DNA of 6,778 bases. It comes from an uncultured Frankineae bacterium. GTDB lineage: Bacteria > Actinomycetota > Actinomycetes > Mycobacteriales > SCTD01. The notes beneath the pieces were generated by a model that did not search any database, had not been told where the DNA came from, and worked only from the letters and a program-made list of their open reading frames with translations. Below, in pieces: positions 6,394 through 6,778 of this stretch (its first letter is position 1; each line of letters opens with the position of its first letter). The position numbers and the translations under genes were made by a program. The DNA lies in NCBI GenBank assembly GCA_902805805.1, contig CADCUE010000292.1, positions 1-6,778 of the forward strand, read 5' to 3'.

Positions 6394-6778
6394 CACGCTC
6401 GAGCGGATGCCCGCCGTCCGGCGGACGCCGTCGACGCGGCTGCTGCGCTCCGAGCTGCGCCTGGTCTTCGGCCGGCGCCGCAACCAGATCCTGCTGCTGG
6501 TCCTCGCCCTGGTGCCGGTGCTGGTCGGTGTCGCGATCCGCGTCTCGACCGGCGAGGCGGAGCCCGGCGAGGGCCCGCCGTTCCTCGACCGCGTCAGCGG
6601 CAACGGGCTGTTCCTGTCGTTCACCGGCCTCGCGACGGTGGTCCCGTTCTTCCTGCCCCTCACGATCGGGGTGGTGTCCGGTGACGCGGTCGCCGGCGAG
6701 GCGCAGGCCGGGACGCTGCGCTACCTGCTGACCGTCCCGGTGTCGCGGGCCCGCGTGCTGGCGGTGAAGTACGGCGCC
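6380..6778 (+). CDS. ABC-2 type transporter permease, 3' partial
   Basis: The first 133 codons are visible and the frame stays open to the window end. The protein begins with a basic cytoplasmic stretch (RRTPSTRLLRSELRLVFGRRR), then a membrane segment at about 36-54 (ILLLVLALVPVLVGVAI), an external loop, and a second membrane segment at about 76-100 (LFLSFTGLATVVPFFLPLTI). The next part, GDAVAGEAQAGTLRYLLTVP with VSRARVLAVKY, is the hallmark cytoplasmic coupling region of ABC-2 permeases of the NatB/BcrB type, usually of the form xxGExxxGTLrxLLxxPvsR. It overlaps the ATPase gene by 14 bp and has its own ribosome-binding site, so the two should be made together and assemble into one exporter. 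About half or more of the expected protein lies beyond the window. Confidence 0.93.
   Translation, partial: MSSADTLERMPAVRRTPSTRLLRSELRLVFGRRRNQILLLVLALVPVLVGVAIRVSTGEAEPGEGPPFLDRVSGNGLFLSFTGLATVVPFFLPLTIGVVSGDAVAGEAQAGTLRYLLTVPVSRARVLAVKYGA

Noticed and set aside
4885..6663. Long open frame (592 codons) on the - strand opposite the ABC genes
   Set aside because: It is a low-complexity Arg/Ala/Ser/Gly-rich translation with no motifs, antisense to three well-supported genes. It is a GC-bias shadow.

Overview
The window is a very GC-rich, almost gap-free bacterial segment. Its strong G/C bias at third codon positions, GTG starts and actinobacterial-type protein families suggest an Actinomycetota chromosome. 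Genus cannot be assigned from sequence reading alone. It holds eight protein genes, the first and last cut by the window edges. I saw no RNA genes, mobile elements or CRISPR arrays.

Left block (1-2176, + strand): the C-terminal part of an MpaB/DUF2236-family putative oxygenase, then a two-domain GNAT acetyltransferase, then a DedA-family membrane protein. Gaps are only 21 and 10 bp, so co-transcription is possible, but no shared function is evident.

Middle block (2173-4216, - strand): an OmpR-family response regulator followed 4 bp later by its cognate membrane histidine kinase. The kinase gene converges on the DedA gene so tightly that the two stop codons interlock within one CCTAGG palindrome, and I see no terminator between them.

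Right block (4313-6778, + strand): diverging from the two-component genes across a 96-bp intergenic region are three tightly coupled genes. They encode an exported RseB/LolA-like protein with an extra C-terminal domain, an ABC-transporter ATPase (4-bp overlap with the gene before), and an ABC-2 type permease (14-bp overlap, cut by the window end). The intergenic region carries a perfect CTCAGG-N5-CTCAGG direct repeat with an 11-bp period, the geometry expected of an OmpR/PhoB-type operator.

The most interesting reading is that 2173-6778 is one functional module. An envelope signal would be sensed by the kinase, the regulator would bind the CTCAGG repeat, and this would control the exported RseB-like protein and the ABC exporter. 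This is inference from gene order and the repeat. The component families are known, but the role of the exported protein and the transported substrate are not evident from the sequence.
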